Shown here piece after piece: positions 24,081 to 39,338 of a DNA stretch of 64,000 nt. Made by a program: the position numbers and the translations under genes. The DNA comes from Aspergillus flavus (lineage: Eukaryota > Ascomycota > Eurotiomycetes > Eurotiales > Aspergillaceae), in contig NC_092409.1 in the NCBI RefSeq assembly GCF_009017415.1, positions 4,340,001 through 4,404,000 on the forward strand, written 5' to 3'. How positions within the stretch are numbered: the stretch's first letter is position 1; each line of letters opens with the position of its first letter. The notes under the pieces are model-generated. The model was not told the DNA's origin. It was given only the letters and a program-made list of their open reading frames with translations, and ran no database searches.

Positions 24081-25509
24081 AGAGTATTACCCAGTAGGAC
24101 CTTAGTAAAAGGTTCAATTTGCTACTTAGTTTCGGCCGTGGTGGTCACATCTAAGTGGACCACGGATGATTTTTTTTTCCTTCACCTTTTTTTTTCCCTC
24201 TTCTGGGAACCAGGGCCTTTCGCCCGACTCACCCGTATGTGGTAACAATAAATTTCCACTTTCCTTTTTTGCAATACCTGAGCATGCAAAAGGGAAAGAA
24301 AGAAAAGACCAATCTATCTAGATCCTTCTATATTTATTCACCTTGGGGAACTAGCAAGTTAGAGAAGTGAGGGGATAATGTAAAGAAGACATCCGGCGTC
24401 AAGGGGGATGTCAATAACTAGTACGGAGCACTGCAAGCCACTCGTGTACATAGTTGCGGAGCATAACAACCAGGGCAAATTAGTCAGAAGTGGGAGGAAA
24501 ACATCATCAGGTGATTAATGGCAACGCATTGTGCAGGGTATAAAGGGCCCCTTCAACCTCTCAACCCGAATAAAAGCGACGCAGAGGAAGACTGAGTAAT
24601 ATAAGAAAAAGGATATGGCAAAAGCCAAAGTTGTCTTGACACTCTATATTTACAAAATTTGATAGAATTGTTCGTTATTCACACACTTACCCGTGTAATA
24701 TTTTATTCAATCTTCAGAGGACACGGAAAATAGAAGGCATGGCGAATGGATTATGTCTGTGCTTTCCAACTTACTGGATCCAAGGGTGGGAATCGGGTGG
24801 GTTCTCATTAGCCCTCTGCAAACATGGTGGACAGGTAGTTAGATTACCGCGTTGGGTACAACTTATCCGGGTGAATTATTGGACTAAAGCAGGCCAATCT
24901 TTGTTGGGTTAGGCGACTGCCGCGACTCATCCCTCAATGGGCTTGCTGATCACCAGGGCTCCGGTTAGCGGATGAGACGATCCAGGAACGTTTCGCGCTC
25001 GGAATTCGCTGCATTTCCGATCGGCCTTGAAGCCTTAGGCAGAAAGGACTGTTCTGAAGTTTGTTTGTTGAAGGCGTTCCGGAGGCCAATGATAGTCCCG
25101 AAGGCTTTTTGGCCTCAGGCTACGGCGGCTGGGGCTAGGTGCAATATCCTAAAACGACCGCTTGCGCGTTGCTGCCTTTCGTTGATCGTAATTGTTACCT
25201 AGTACCTGAGTACTAAATTTTCTATTATTACCAGCATCTTGCTTCCAGGGAGAGCAGGAAATTTTTTAGAACGCCTCGTTTAGGCGAACCATAAATACCC
25301 AGCATAGAATTTCTTTCAACTACTATAGGTACTAAGGTGAAATACAAGAGCACGCGCTGTTGGTATGTGGGACTACAAATGATTAACTTCCAAGCAGCTG
25401 TTGCCCTCCGTCTGCCCTACCTTTTCACTGAGGCTGTCATCTGTATTGGGCATTTTCATGGTGCCTTGTTTACCATCACACCAGTTGTCAGGTGATATAT
25501 GACCAAGGC

Positions 25510-28753
<3,244 letters not shown>

Positions 28754-29063
28754 AGCATGATGATACTCTCGCGCCTATGAGAATGAATTATACGGCAAAA
28801 TTTTGGAACTTTCACGAACACAAGATCGCTCATTCTTAGCTATTAGAGGGCATATTGAGAGGGATAACTAGCGTATATATATACAAGGCCATGGCGTGCA
28901 TTCTCACGAAAAGTTGAGACACTTGGGTGTACAGTCATTTACTGTGATATCTAGAGTACTGAACCTATAGAAAGCAGATGTCTTCTAGCTAGTGAACATG
29001 ATACATGACTACATTAGTAATAGGAGCAACGCATTGATCCCAAGAGAATTCAATACAACTAAT
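28754..29063. other. Short convergent 3' region
   Basis: This 310 bp stretch lies between the helicase stop and the stop of the PLC-like gene. It is A/T-rich, with a TATATATATAC run near 28874. It probably holds both 3' UTRs, and I see nothing else. Confidence 0.6.
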
Positions 29064-30151
29064 CTAAACCCCATTTAGCGCATTTTGAGCTTTCATCACC
29101 TCACCCTGATCTACAAAATCCGCAAGAACCACATTAGGCAGCCGTTTGTACAAGGAGCGACACAATTCGGACTGTGCCCCGATACTCCCATTGCCCGAGA
29201 CAGCATTGGTCTTGGGCGCACGGATCCGATCGGGCACCAGGACCCCCAACACATTGACATCTAGGAAATGATTGACAATATACATGCGCCCGTCCGCCGA
29301 TGCGCCAGAAGGCCGATCGATACTACAATTCGGAAACGAGGCATCCGTCACATCGTAGGGCGTCTCGAAGAAGTAACCGAATTCGTCCAATATATATGGA
29401 ACGGACTTGGTGTCGGCGCCGTAATCTAGAAGCAGTATCCATGCTCAATATACACACCCAATCGGAGCAAGGCCAAAAAAAAAGGGTTTCAGACACATAG
29501 TGGAGATTATAAATCCACTACATATATAGGTACTACCTAATTGGTACATGAAAGAAAACGAAAGGAAAGACACGTGTACTTACCCAAAAATACCACAAGT
29601 CGCTTCCCTGTACTAATCAGATCTCCCAATGTCGGCCACGAATCCATGGCCAGCACATCCGGCGATGAGCTCGGTACAAACGCATAATCCTTAATCCTGG
29701 CACTGGTGAATACCTCGTCGAACCGTGATACGGGAAAGCCATCGCCGTTTGTAAGCAGCAGTGTTACCACTTCATCGGGGTGGCTGTCCAGCCAGGTCTT
29801 GACCGTGCCCAGGAAGGACTCGAGGGTCCCGGCGTCCTCGAGGAGACAGGATGTATGACATAGCTGGATGGTGTTGGCATTGTCAAGGGCTTTATGGGTC
29901 TGGCCCTGCAGGAAGCGGATCCCCAGGTCAAGTTGTTCTGTTACCTCCAGGTTTTGGTTATGCTGTGGGAGAGGGCCGACGAAGGGGCTGTCGTGGGCGC
30001 CCAGTTGGGTGATGTTCGAGTACTTGCGGGTGCAGAATGTGGATTGGCCATTGCAGGCTGATGGGGCGCATTGGACAATTTGAATGGTGGAGAGGGCGAG
30101 AAGGAGAGGTAATAGTATGTAGGAGAGGATGGGATATTTGTTGGAAGGCAT
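29064..30151 (-). CDS. Secreted PI-PLC X-domain-like phosphodiesterase
   Basis: This is a 309-residue protein of the PLC-like phosphodiesterase superfamily (TIM-barrel X-domain type). Exons are 30151-29584 and 29425-29064 (donor GTAAGT, acceptor CTAG). A signal peptide covers about residues 1-29 (hydrophobic ILSYILLPLLLALSTIQIV). The barrel shows LGAHDSPF with His53 and IQLCHTSCLL with His99, the two histidines expected for X-domain acid-base catalysis, plus WLDSHPDEVVTLLLTNGDG and GKRLVVFLDYGAD. Cysteines in the N-terminal CNGQSTFCTRKYSNITQLGA segment suggest a disulfide-bonded extracellular enzyme. No C-terminal GPI-like hydrophobic tail is seen. Similar fungal proteins are mostly uncharacterised and the substrate is unknown. 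The TATA-rich sequence just upstream (30156-30168) suits a start at this ATG. Confidence 0.88.
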
Positions 30152-31666
30152 GTTTATATTATATATGAAGAGCTACTGGTGTTGTGAGGATATCATGTCT
30201 TGGTGCTAGACTTGGAAGAATATTATCGTTGCTTTATCCATTTCTATATTAGTGAAGAAATTTTGATTATTTATATCTCTGAAATTTTTGTCAGAACTAG
30301 GATGAGGGCTGGATGCTACCAAATGATCAAATCATGCAGTGCTGAAGAACGAATGTATAGCATGTGGCCAATCAACCCCTTGTGACTTGCCTTGTGAGAA
30401 GCGCTATAGAGAAAGTGGAGGGAAACAATATAGATAAGGTTAATTAATATATCTTTAGGAGGATTAGTGTCACTACAGGAATGGTACAGGGTAGTACTAT
30501 GCCGTCGATGACACAAGGATATTAAATGAAAGAGTTGATCTTGTCCAGTCGATGTAACCCGGGGTCTGCGGGTGAGATGAATAGTAAATGGACTAAGGCA
30601 CCACAAGGCACGCTGGTCACATGCTGACATTGATAACCCACGCTTGAGCAAATTGCTGAGGATATCCCTGGATGAAGTACATAATGACTAGATCACGGTA
30701 ATGTCATTCATATCAATAAGGATAGTCATTTGGGGCAAACCCAATCAACCTAAGTTAGAAGCTCGCTTGATACATGCCTATCAAGGAATGCGATATATTC
30801 TAATCATTGAATGAGTGGTACAGTATGTACTGTTTAAAAGACTAGCCAAGATGACCCCCATCTGTAATAATTTATGGTTTACACTTAATATTGTGGTGAA
30901 CCAACAGATTACTATCCTTTGTCATTGTTGCTCTGCAAGCTATTTTGTTTGCGGGACCTGTCTTACAACACACTGCTTTGCATACAACGATCATAGCATT
31001 TTGATTGGTGACTTTGGTATGATAAGATGCCCAGACTGCGGCAGATGAAGAGGGGATATCCGATAGAAGCATAATGATTGCGCGAGGATAAGGAGACGCC
31101 CACTTGGAACAAATTCCGAGCGCCATATAATGTGTCAACAATGACATTATTATGACCGACAAGCAAGAAAGGATGAGTTGTTGTTGTTGTCGTTGTGTAC
31201 TTGAGTGCCACCCGTGGCTTGTGGGGCACCGCCTCCCCCGGAAGCCAAGCAAAACCAACCAATGTTGACCTGAGGCCGGAAGGAACTCACAGCCTCCAGC
31301 TTTCCTCGTTATCTCCCATCGATGATATTCATCTTCCCCGACTTGCGACAAAGCCGAGCTCGTGGGTATTCTTGCTCGGTTTACACTACCACTTGCCAGT
31401 TAATTGCATCCAGAGCCTGACCCAGTCGTCCATCGGAAATATCCTCCTGCCAACCAGTCGGATTGTCGGCAACCGCTACTCCGTTTTGTGTTTCGCACCT
31501 AAGGTATCCATCTATCGGCCCGCACTCGGCCAGTCGTCCACTGAAGCTCTGTGGTCTGAGGTGACAGTCATCAACCAGAACGTATCGGCGCCGCTCTTAA
31601 TCTTGATTCCTTGACCGCCTTTTCCTGCGATAGTGTCGAAGCGATGGTCATTCGAACATTTTGCTG
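30152..31666. other. Divergent intergenic region PLC-like gene / vps8
   Basis: This 1.5 kb stretch lies between divergent starts and is A/T-rich in its first half. A TTG/TCG trinucleotide stretch lies near 31177-31193. Small ORFs overlap on both strands without recognisable domains. No RNA gene was seen. Confidence 0.6.
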
Positions 31667-34600
31667 ATGAGCTCCATGATTGAGGGCAGTAATGACCGGG
31701 CACGAGAGGATGAGCTCGACTTGGGGGAAGAGGACGAGGGAGATGTTCAGCCAAAGAGTAACGGCGTCTCTGTCGATGAGGTGTCACCTGAGGGGTATGC
31801 GGAGGGCTCAATGGCATACATCGAAGAGGATCTCCCCGATGTAGCCAGCCCAAACAACAACTCGTTCGATAGAAGGAACCCCCAACTCGACGCCGGTACG
31901 GGCAATGTACCATTGTCGCCCCGTATCAGACAGCTTGGTACTCCCGGAAGTGTCGATGAGACAGCTTCCACACCGGATGATACTCCTTCTTTGCATGTGT
32001 GTTGCGACTGTCAGTTTCAGCCGTGCTATTCGCTGATCGCTATAGGATTCTCTCTTGTCGTCGCAAAGTAGCAATGCTTTGGTCATTCGAGGCTCATCTC
32101 GTGCCAGTCCAAGTCCGTCGCATCGCCCCTTCGATCTCCGCTTCCAGTCCCGCCTCTCCTCTCCGTCTTTGAGCGGGGCTCGACCGTCCTCGCCTTTCTT
32201 CGCTCACATCCACTCCCGGAAGTCGTCGCTTACGAGCCGCCTCACTCCGGGTACCGTGGATTCTGATGCCGAGACCCCCCTGGGTCCTTGGGATGTTATG
32301 CGGTGGACTAAATTAAGAAAAATAACTGGCCAGGCATTTTCAGAGGTCGGCAAACGTAATTTTGGCTATCCCACATGTTTGGCGGTCTCCACCACCATAG
32401 TGATAGGAACGTCTAAGGGAATTATCCTGGTGTTTGACTATCAGCAAAGTCTCAAAGCGATCATTGGACAGGGGACTAAAGGTACATTTGAAGCCTGCTT
32501 CGCCTTATTGTTCTGATCTCCGCTAACTTCTTCATATAGCTACCGAATGTGGAGCAATCACGTCGTTGGCACTATCCGCGGACCACACGACGATTGCCGG
32601 GGGTCATGTTTCGGGCGATATATTTACATGGGAGATTGTGAGACCGGCGCGACCTTTTCTTCAAATACCACCTCTCTCCGAAAGCCAGGTAGATACTCAC
32701 ACTGCCGATGGCCACGTTCCCGGGTCGTCTGTTATTCATGTAGGCTTCCTCGGTACAAGGCGCACTGCGCTCGTATCAGCCGATAAGTCAGGGATGGCCT
32801 TTTCACACCTGGCAACTCGAGGTTTGGGGGCGATGGGACGGACAGTGAAGACGACGAGGATCTTGGGTCGTTATCCTCAACATATAGCGCACGGCAACCG
32901 GCCGCGGAAGCCAAGCTCTGTCCTTGCATTTTCACCTCTCCCTCTCGGGAATGTCGATCAGCCAACCGATTCTTTGGGCTTGGTTGCGATGCTGACACCA
33001 TATCTCCTAGTTATTGTCTCGACAACACCTGTAGCACAGACCCAACATAAGGCGCCACGCCCAAAAGAGGTTGCCGCTCATGGCGCAATGACCGGAGCTT
33101 TGGCCTGGTTTCCAGCGATCAAGCTCAAGGGCAAGGATGCGCAAACTTCGAAAACAAAACTTGTTTATTGTTGGTCAAATGTATTGACTATCCTAGACGT
33201 GTCTGAGATTGAAGCAGAGGAATCACCGAGTAGGGACAGACCACCTAGCCTGGAGTTTAAAGCGCGGAGCAGATGGAAGGCCGAGGAAGCAATTGTTGCT
33301 GTGCAATGGCTGAGTCGCTCGGTCCTGGCAGTGCTGACTATAACGCAGCAATTGCTTATTCTCGAAGATCATTCTATGCGTGTAACGGATAGCATTGATC
33401 TTCTTAACAAACATATATACCATGCCGATTTGTTCTCCTCCCAGCTTCATTCTCTGGTCGAACAGTTTAATGAAGAAGATACCTCAATGCATGGCGTGGT
33501 AGCCGATGCGTTTTATATGAGCTTTCGCTCTTATAAAGGGCGCCTGTTCTTGTTGGGCTATAGCGATGCACTTGTTGGAGCTCTCTCCAATTGGGCAGAC
33601 CGATTGCTTGCACTCATGGAAGCCGGAGACTTCATCGGGGCCATTCGTCTAGCAACATCCTTCTACAAAGGCAGCGGAGAAAAGCTTACCATTGGACTGC
33701 CTGATGAGGATGCACTGAGACAGCCTATCGTGCAAGAAAAGCTCCTGGAAATGGTGTCAGCTTCGCTGAAGTATGCCTTTGGCCGGAACCAGGAAGCTAA
33801 CACCGAGCAGCTGGGAAATCAACAGCTCGAGGAATTGGCCGAGGTCTCCATCTCAGCTTGTGTCTGTATGGATGATGAGGACTTCCTCTGGGATGAGGTA
33901 TTTAACTGGTATGAGGAGCACGACTCTCAGGGTGTCTTCCTTGATGCCCTTGAATCATACATAGTTGAAGGGACAGTGCGCACTCTCCCCCCTACTGCCG
34001 TTAAAGCGCTTATCAGTCACTTTGCTACGAACCATACTGCCAGCCGATTGGAAGAAATAATCTGTCTGCTTGACACGGCCACGATGGATATTGACCAAGT
34101 GACGACTCTGTGTAAACATTATAACTTATACGACGCATTCATTTACGTCTGGAATCGCTGTGTAGGAGATTACGTGGGGCCACTGCAAGAACTCTTAGCA
34201 CTAGTCCCACCTCAAGGCACTTGGGTTAACGGGGGCTCGGTGGATGAACTTAAACGATATACGAACGCGATGAAGATGTTTCCATATCTCTCTTTTGTCT
34301 TAACGGGCCGTGTATACCCTACTGGGAATGACATGGATGACGACGAAGCTACTCAGGCTAAAGCAGCCTTGTACGAATATCTGTTCTCTGGGAATCTCTC
34401 TGGGGCGGAATCAGGGGTTCATACCGAACCGAATGGCTTGTTCTCGGATTTACAAGCTATCCTGAAATTCGATACCCCCAGCTTCATGAGCATGCTCAAT
34501 GAAGCATTCGAGGATAGTTTTCTGAACGAACAAGAGCCAGACGAGACACCTTTCAAAGGGATATCCATCAATCGGCAATACTTAATCAGCATTCTGCTCC

Positions 34601-36540
34601 AGGTCATGACACCATCAGCTTTTGCTCCATCTGATACCATTTACCTAGACATGTTCCTTGCTCGGAACCTTCCTAAATACCCTCAATACATTCTACTCTC
34701 TGGAAGTACACTCCACCAGGTTTTGGAGCGGTTGTGCCGATACCCAAGCCAAGATATGGCAGAGGATTGTGAACTCAGCGCGGAGTACCTCTTATCTTTC
34801 TATCACCCTCCAGATATTCAGAGCATGATCCCACTCTTTCAGGAGGCGCGCTTCTACCGGATTCTAAAGTCAACCTATCGCTCCGAGAAGCAATTTCCTG
34901 AGTTAATTCTGACCTATCTGGAAGACCGCAGTGGGCAAGAGGCGATCTTTACCTGCCTACAGGATTGCCTGCGGGCCGGTTCCGGCTTAGGGAAAAGGCA
35001 AAGGCGAGATGTCATCGAAGTGATTAAAACCCACGCTGGCCAGATAGCAGGTATAGATGTCCAGAAGGCCGCTCAGACAATACAGGATTATGCTCCTGAA
35101 ACGCATGCAATGTTTCTCCAAGCTCTGGAAAACGACCCCTATGAGCAGTACCAGTACTTGACCGTCGTGGTCGACCCTACGACGCATCCCGGCGCTGAGC
35201 GGCGGCCTTCTAAACCAGTAGACAATTGGATGATAGAGCGCTACGTGCAATTGCTTTGCAAGTACAACCCTTCACATGTCGCTGATTTCGTTGATGAGCT
35301 GCGAGTTGGCGACGTTCGGCTCGAGGAGCTGCTCCCTTCAATGGAGGAAAGTGGGGTAGTGGATGCAGCTGTCATTTTGCTGGCCAGACAAGGCCAGATC
35401 AGAGCTGCTATGGACCGTCTCATTGCGCATCTTAAGACACTCGAGTCGGGTCTCGTTGGCATTCTTCGAAGTATACAGGAGACCCCAGACTCCGCCAGCA
35501 CGGCAGAAGCGATTGACGATCTTGTTGAATCTCTTAACAAGTATGTGCGTGTTGGTACATGGTTGTGCCAGGGCCAGACGAAAACAGCTCAGAAGCCACG
35601 AACTGTCGAGAGGAATGGAACCGGCAAACATGCTGTTGACCAGCCTCTCTCGTTCGATGAGAATCTCTGGCTCGACCTTATTGAGGCTGTCGTCCGTACT
35701 GCCAGTAGTGTGTTTGCTCTGATCCAGAAGGAGCACGCGGAAAGTAAATTGACCCAACTGGCACCAATGACTTCGAGGATGGGGAACAATGCAGCTCAAC
35801 TGATGTCATCTGTCCGTACACTGGTACAACAGGTGTTCACGGCGCTGCTCTCCAGCACTGTCCGGGTTGGGGGAGCCTCAACCGAACGCAACGATGTTGC
35901 TTTTCTCCGAATTCTACGAGCATTCCTCACTCGTGCGTCCCATTGGTCTCCTTCGCTTCTTGAACTCCGTGCCGTCCTGGCTTCTATATTCTCGGCTTAT
36001 ACTTACGAGAAGTCACTCCTGGCCCTGGCTAACGGGATGCTGGACCGGGATCTCTTTGTGCATGTGGACGAGGTAACGCGACTGCGTCAAAGGGGGTGGC
36101 GGCCGCGAGGCCAGGTGTGTGAGGTCTGCCGGCAACGCATTTGGGGACCTGGGGTTGGCTCTGAATTCTGGGAGGCTTGGAAGCAGAGGCAGGCGGATGC
36201 ACATCAACGTCGAGTGTCACGACAAATTGAAGGGCGACTTGACCCTGCGGTCGCCCGTGGGAAGGGCAAGGCGGCGGCAGTGGCCGAGGCGGGTCAGGCG
36301 GCACACTACCATGACAGACATGCGGACGTGGAGCCAGTGGATGACATGCGGGGATCTCCAGAAAATGGCAGTGAGATGCCGATCGGGCCCGCGGTGGTCT
36401 TTTCCTGTCGACACCTGTATCACCGAAAGTGTTTGCTGAACTTGGACCATTCTGCGCATACTAGTAAACCACATTTCCGACGCGAAGGGTCTGACTGGGA
36501 GTTGTTGTCATGCCCTATCTGTCCTGTACATAATGAATGA
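31667..36540 (+). CDS. vps8: Vps8, CORVET tethering complex subunit
   Basis: Vps8 is the CORVET-specific subunit that binds Rab5/Vps21 on early endosomes and promotes endosome fusion. Exons are 31667-31996, 32046-32481 and 32540-36540, giving 1,588 residues. An acidic, Ser/Pro-rich N-terminus (about 1-190) precedes a beta-propeller (GTSKGIILVFDYQQ, ALSADHTTIAGGHVSGDIFTWE). A long alpha-solenoid follows, then a C-terminal RING-like domain (CEVCRQRIWGPG from Cys1449; SCRHLYHRKCL; CPIC near 1580). The RING is interrupted by about 85 residues between its first Cys pair and the C-x-H knuckle. ATG 31667 is the first in frame, and a second ATG lies three codons on. The unspliced third exon of 4 kb carries most of the protein. 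The identification rests on overall architecture and family resemblance. Confidence 0.92.
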
Positions 36541-37831
36541 GGTCACGATTTCAATCAAGCCCTTGTATGTATCTTTGCTTAATCCCCACTATGTGATTTC
36601 ATGAGTGTTTCCTTTATTCCCTTTTCTCGTCATGTCGGGTAGCAACATGAGGACTGTCGTAGTTGATAGAACCAATGATTGAAAATTCTAGAGGATTTAA
36701 AGTGAGACAAGTTTGGAGGTTAAACTTTATGGCGGCGGTTAATCGAGTTGCTTAATTAAGCCAAACAAGTCTCTGAAGTTCATGAAGATGGCCAAAAGCG
36801 GGACGATTTGGTTTCCAACTAATTTGCTCCCGATCAGCTGGTTTTAAAGTGATGTATCACAAGATGAGACGAGAAATGCCAATAAAACTCCCCAAAGAGG
36901 AACAGTCGACATCACATGGCCTCCTTCTCGATCTCTCGATGGACGTCCATCTTCAACTTTCCCCACTCATCATCATCTTGACCGTTGAGAGAACCCTCGA
37001 TCCTTGCGATCTGATTGACCCAGGTGTCTGTCACACTAATCCATGGTGCGAAGCTGACCATCATCGGAAATTAAACAAAAGGGAAAATTCCCTGATATAC
37101 TCCGTGCACGGCGCGTCGCCTGTGCATCGATCTATAAACTTGACCTTTGTGAAACGACTTGCGATAAAATGGAGATCTTCTTTCCCTTCTCTAAACGCGC
37201 CCTCTGTTCCACGAACCTTGTGTCCATCCAACCAGTTTGAAATATCCACGCCTGATGTTACCGTTTTGGAACCGTCTGTGATCCAGGAACACCCCTTTTA
37301 TCCATTCCATTCCAGTCCACACTGGCCGTGACTCCAATCTGCCGCTCACATGCTTCTTTCATCTGCCACTTTCGGTACCCACGCTACTCAAGAATATGTC
37401 TCTTCAATGGCTTCCCCTTAGGTCTCAAGGCCTAGTCCGGTGGGCATATCATGGCTGACGCCACTTTTCACTAGTTGGTGAGTTTTAAGTTTCTTTTTTG
37501 TCTCGGTGTGGAGTCGTTATATGTGTATGGGGTAAGGGTATAGGATATATACATTCTGCAAGGCTATATATTGAACCTCCGACACCAAGGGGGAAACCCA
37601 AAAGCATGAAAAGAAAGCCACTCTATAGCACTCCTTTATCCGTACAGCGTTTTTTCACTCAAAGAGTGGCTTTGACGTTGCCCTTCCTTTATGTTGCTTG
37701 AACAATACACCTTTGAAGACAAAGCACATTGTTCGAACACTCCTTATATACCAAACATCACTCCCTGCCTCTTCACACAGCTTCTCACATACACTGTACA
37801 TTCCTTTCTGTCGTGATCATTCAAGTCAAGA
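36541..37831. other. Intergenic region vps8 / GH16 gene
   Basis: This 1.29 kb stretch holds the vps8 3' end and the GH16 promoter. A TATATA box lies at 37745-37750. An open frame at 36849-37331 shows no domain and is not supported. No RNA genes were seen. Confidence 0.6.
37745..37750 (+). promoter_or_regulatory. TATA box of the GH16 gene
   Basis: TATATA lies 82 nt upstream of the GH16 ATG and is followed by a C/T/A-rich leader. The distance and composition suit the core promoter of an inducible secreted hydrolase. This is inferred from position only. Confidence 0.5.
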
Positions 37832-39020
37832 ATGCACGTACTATCTACACTCACCCAGGCTCTAAGCCTCTGGGCTCCCCTCGCCGCAGCCGCATACACA
37901 CTACAAGATGACTACGGCACAGACACAACTTTCTTCGACAAATTTAGCTTCTTCACAGGCAGTGATCCAACCCATGGCTTCGTCAAATATGTTGACAGAG
38001 GAACAGCTCAGAACACAGGCCTAATAAAAGCCGATGGAACCATCTACATGGGCGTAGATTACACAAACGCTGCTCCAGGCGGCCGCCAAAGCGTCCGAAT
38101 CAGCAGCAACAAAGTCTACAATCACGGTCTTTTCATCCTAGACCTAGCCCACATGCCCGGCAGTATCTGCGGCGCCTGGCCAGCATAGTAACGTCTCCCC
38201 AAATGCCACCATCTATTCCCAACTCAAGGAAAGAAACAAGACTAATGATACTAAAGCTGGCTCCTAGGCCCTAACTGGCCCAATAACGGCGAAATAGATG
38301 TCATAGAAGGCGTGAACGACCAAACTAACAACCAGGTAGCCCTCCACACCAGCGACAGCTGCACAATCAACAATTCAGGCTTCTCGGGCTCCCTCCTTAC
38401 AAGTAACTGCTACGTCAATGCCCCCGGCCAAGCCAACAACGCAGGCTGCGGTATTAAAGATAACTCGGCCCAGTCTTACGGGAATGGGTTCAATAGTGCC
38501 GGCGGCGGTGTGTATGCAACCGAATGGACTGGCGAGGCTATCAGTGTTTGGTTTTTCCCGCGTTCGAGTATCCCTGGTGATATCAGTAGCGGAAACCCGA
38601 ATCCGAGTGGTTGGGGGACACCGTCAGCGAGGTTTGCCGGAGCCTGTAATATTGATTCGCATTTTAAGGACTTGCAGATTGTATGTGTTTCCTACTTTCC
38701 TTTCCTCCTTGTTTTTAAGGCGATGTGGGCTGTTGGTGGAATATTTACTTACCGACGTGTAGATCTTCGATACGACCTTCTGCGGAGACTGGGCTGGTGG
38801 TGTTTGGGGGTCGAGTAGCTGTGCCTCGAAGGGGTCTTGCAATGATTGGGTGGCTAATAACCCTGCTGCGTTTAAAGATGCCTTCTGGCGTATTAACTCG
38901 CTGAAGGTTTATCAGGGCGGTGCTGCGAGCGTTGCGAGCAATGTGACTGAGTGGAAGATGGATGTAGGTATCGGAAGACGTTCCTTTATCAGACAGCGGA
39001 GGGAGAATTGGGGAAATTGA
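37832..39020 (+). CDS. Secreted GH16 family endo-beta-glucanase-like enzyme
   Basis: This is a secreted glycoside hydrolase family 16 protein, probably acting on beta-1,3(4)-glucan of fungal or plant walls. Exons are 37832-38187, 38257-38680 and 38763-39020 (345 residues). The signal peptide ends near AAAA-YTL (about residue 21). The catalytic signature GEIDVIEG has the expected nucleophile Glu131 and acid/base Glu136, preceded by [12 protein letters not shown]. Further family segments are [23 protein letters not shown] and [14 protein letters not shown], with paired cysteines. Intron 1 ends in AAAG and has an ACTAATG branch site. The 3' end is ambiguous: reading through gives a basic tail to TGA 39018-39020, while splicing 38964-39028 would end the protein one residue after WKMD. 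The coding strand shifts from C-rich to G-rich at about 38470. Confidence 0.92.
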
Positions 39021-39338
39021 TCTTGTAGGTTTGAGGATGGTGTATATCCCAGGTGGGATTTGATATACCCCGTGTTTTGTATGGATTGAATTTTTACTTT
39101 CGTTTATTGATGTACATAGGGATTTGATAGCTGTAAATGGCGATATTCTTTATGCATTTAGCCCCAGTAAATACTAAACAATGAGGTAAACCATGCCAGG
39201 GTGTGAGGTATATCGAACGGTATATATACATTGTGTTGCAAATATGCACCATGTGCGCCTGCAATTACACCAAGGAGGCAATAACAGTCGATATGTTGTC
39301 CGCTTATTGCGTTGTCCAATCGTGCAATGTACGGGACG
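39021..39338. other. Short convergent 3' region
   Basis: This 318 bp stretch between the GH16 and GT90 stops is A/T-rich, with TATATACATT near 39223. It probably holds both 3' UTRs; nothing else was seen. Confidence 0.6.

Larger units (their letters stand above)
20176..25509. other. 5.3 kb gene-free region between snt2 and the helicase gene
   Basis: This is the largest gap in the window, between two divergent starts. The first 1-2 kb (purine-rich on +, so pyrimidine-rich on minus) is plausibly the snt2 promoter and leader. It contains a CTTTTTT microsatellite (21364-21394), a 19-nt A run (21737-21755), two TACGGAGTA copies (23101-23109, 24072-24080), and pyrimidine tracts near 24170-24200. 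I found no recognisable protein segment, tRNA box B, or terminal repeats of a transposon. Confidence 0.55.

Noticed and set aside
30850..31048. ORF with several Cys pairs (CHCC, CGTC, CPDC), ring-like at first sight
   Set aside because: Spacing fits no known zinc finger, overlapping ORFs exist on the other strand, and there is no splice or promoter support.
36849..37331. 160-codon ORF between vps8 and the GH16 gene
   Set aside because: No domain or coding bias, and Cys/His/Pro content looks random.
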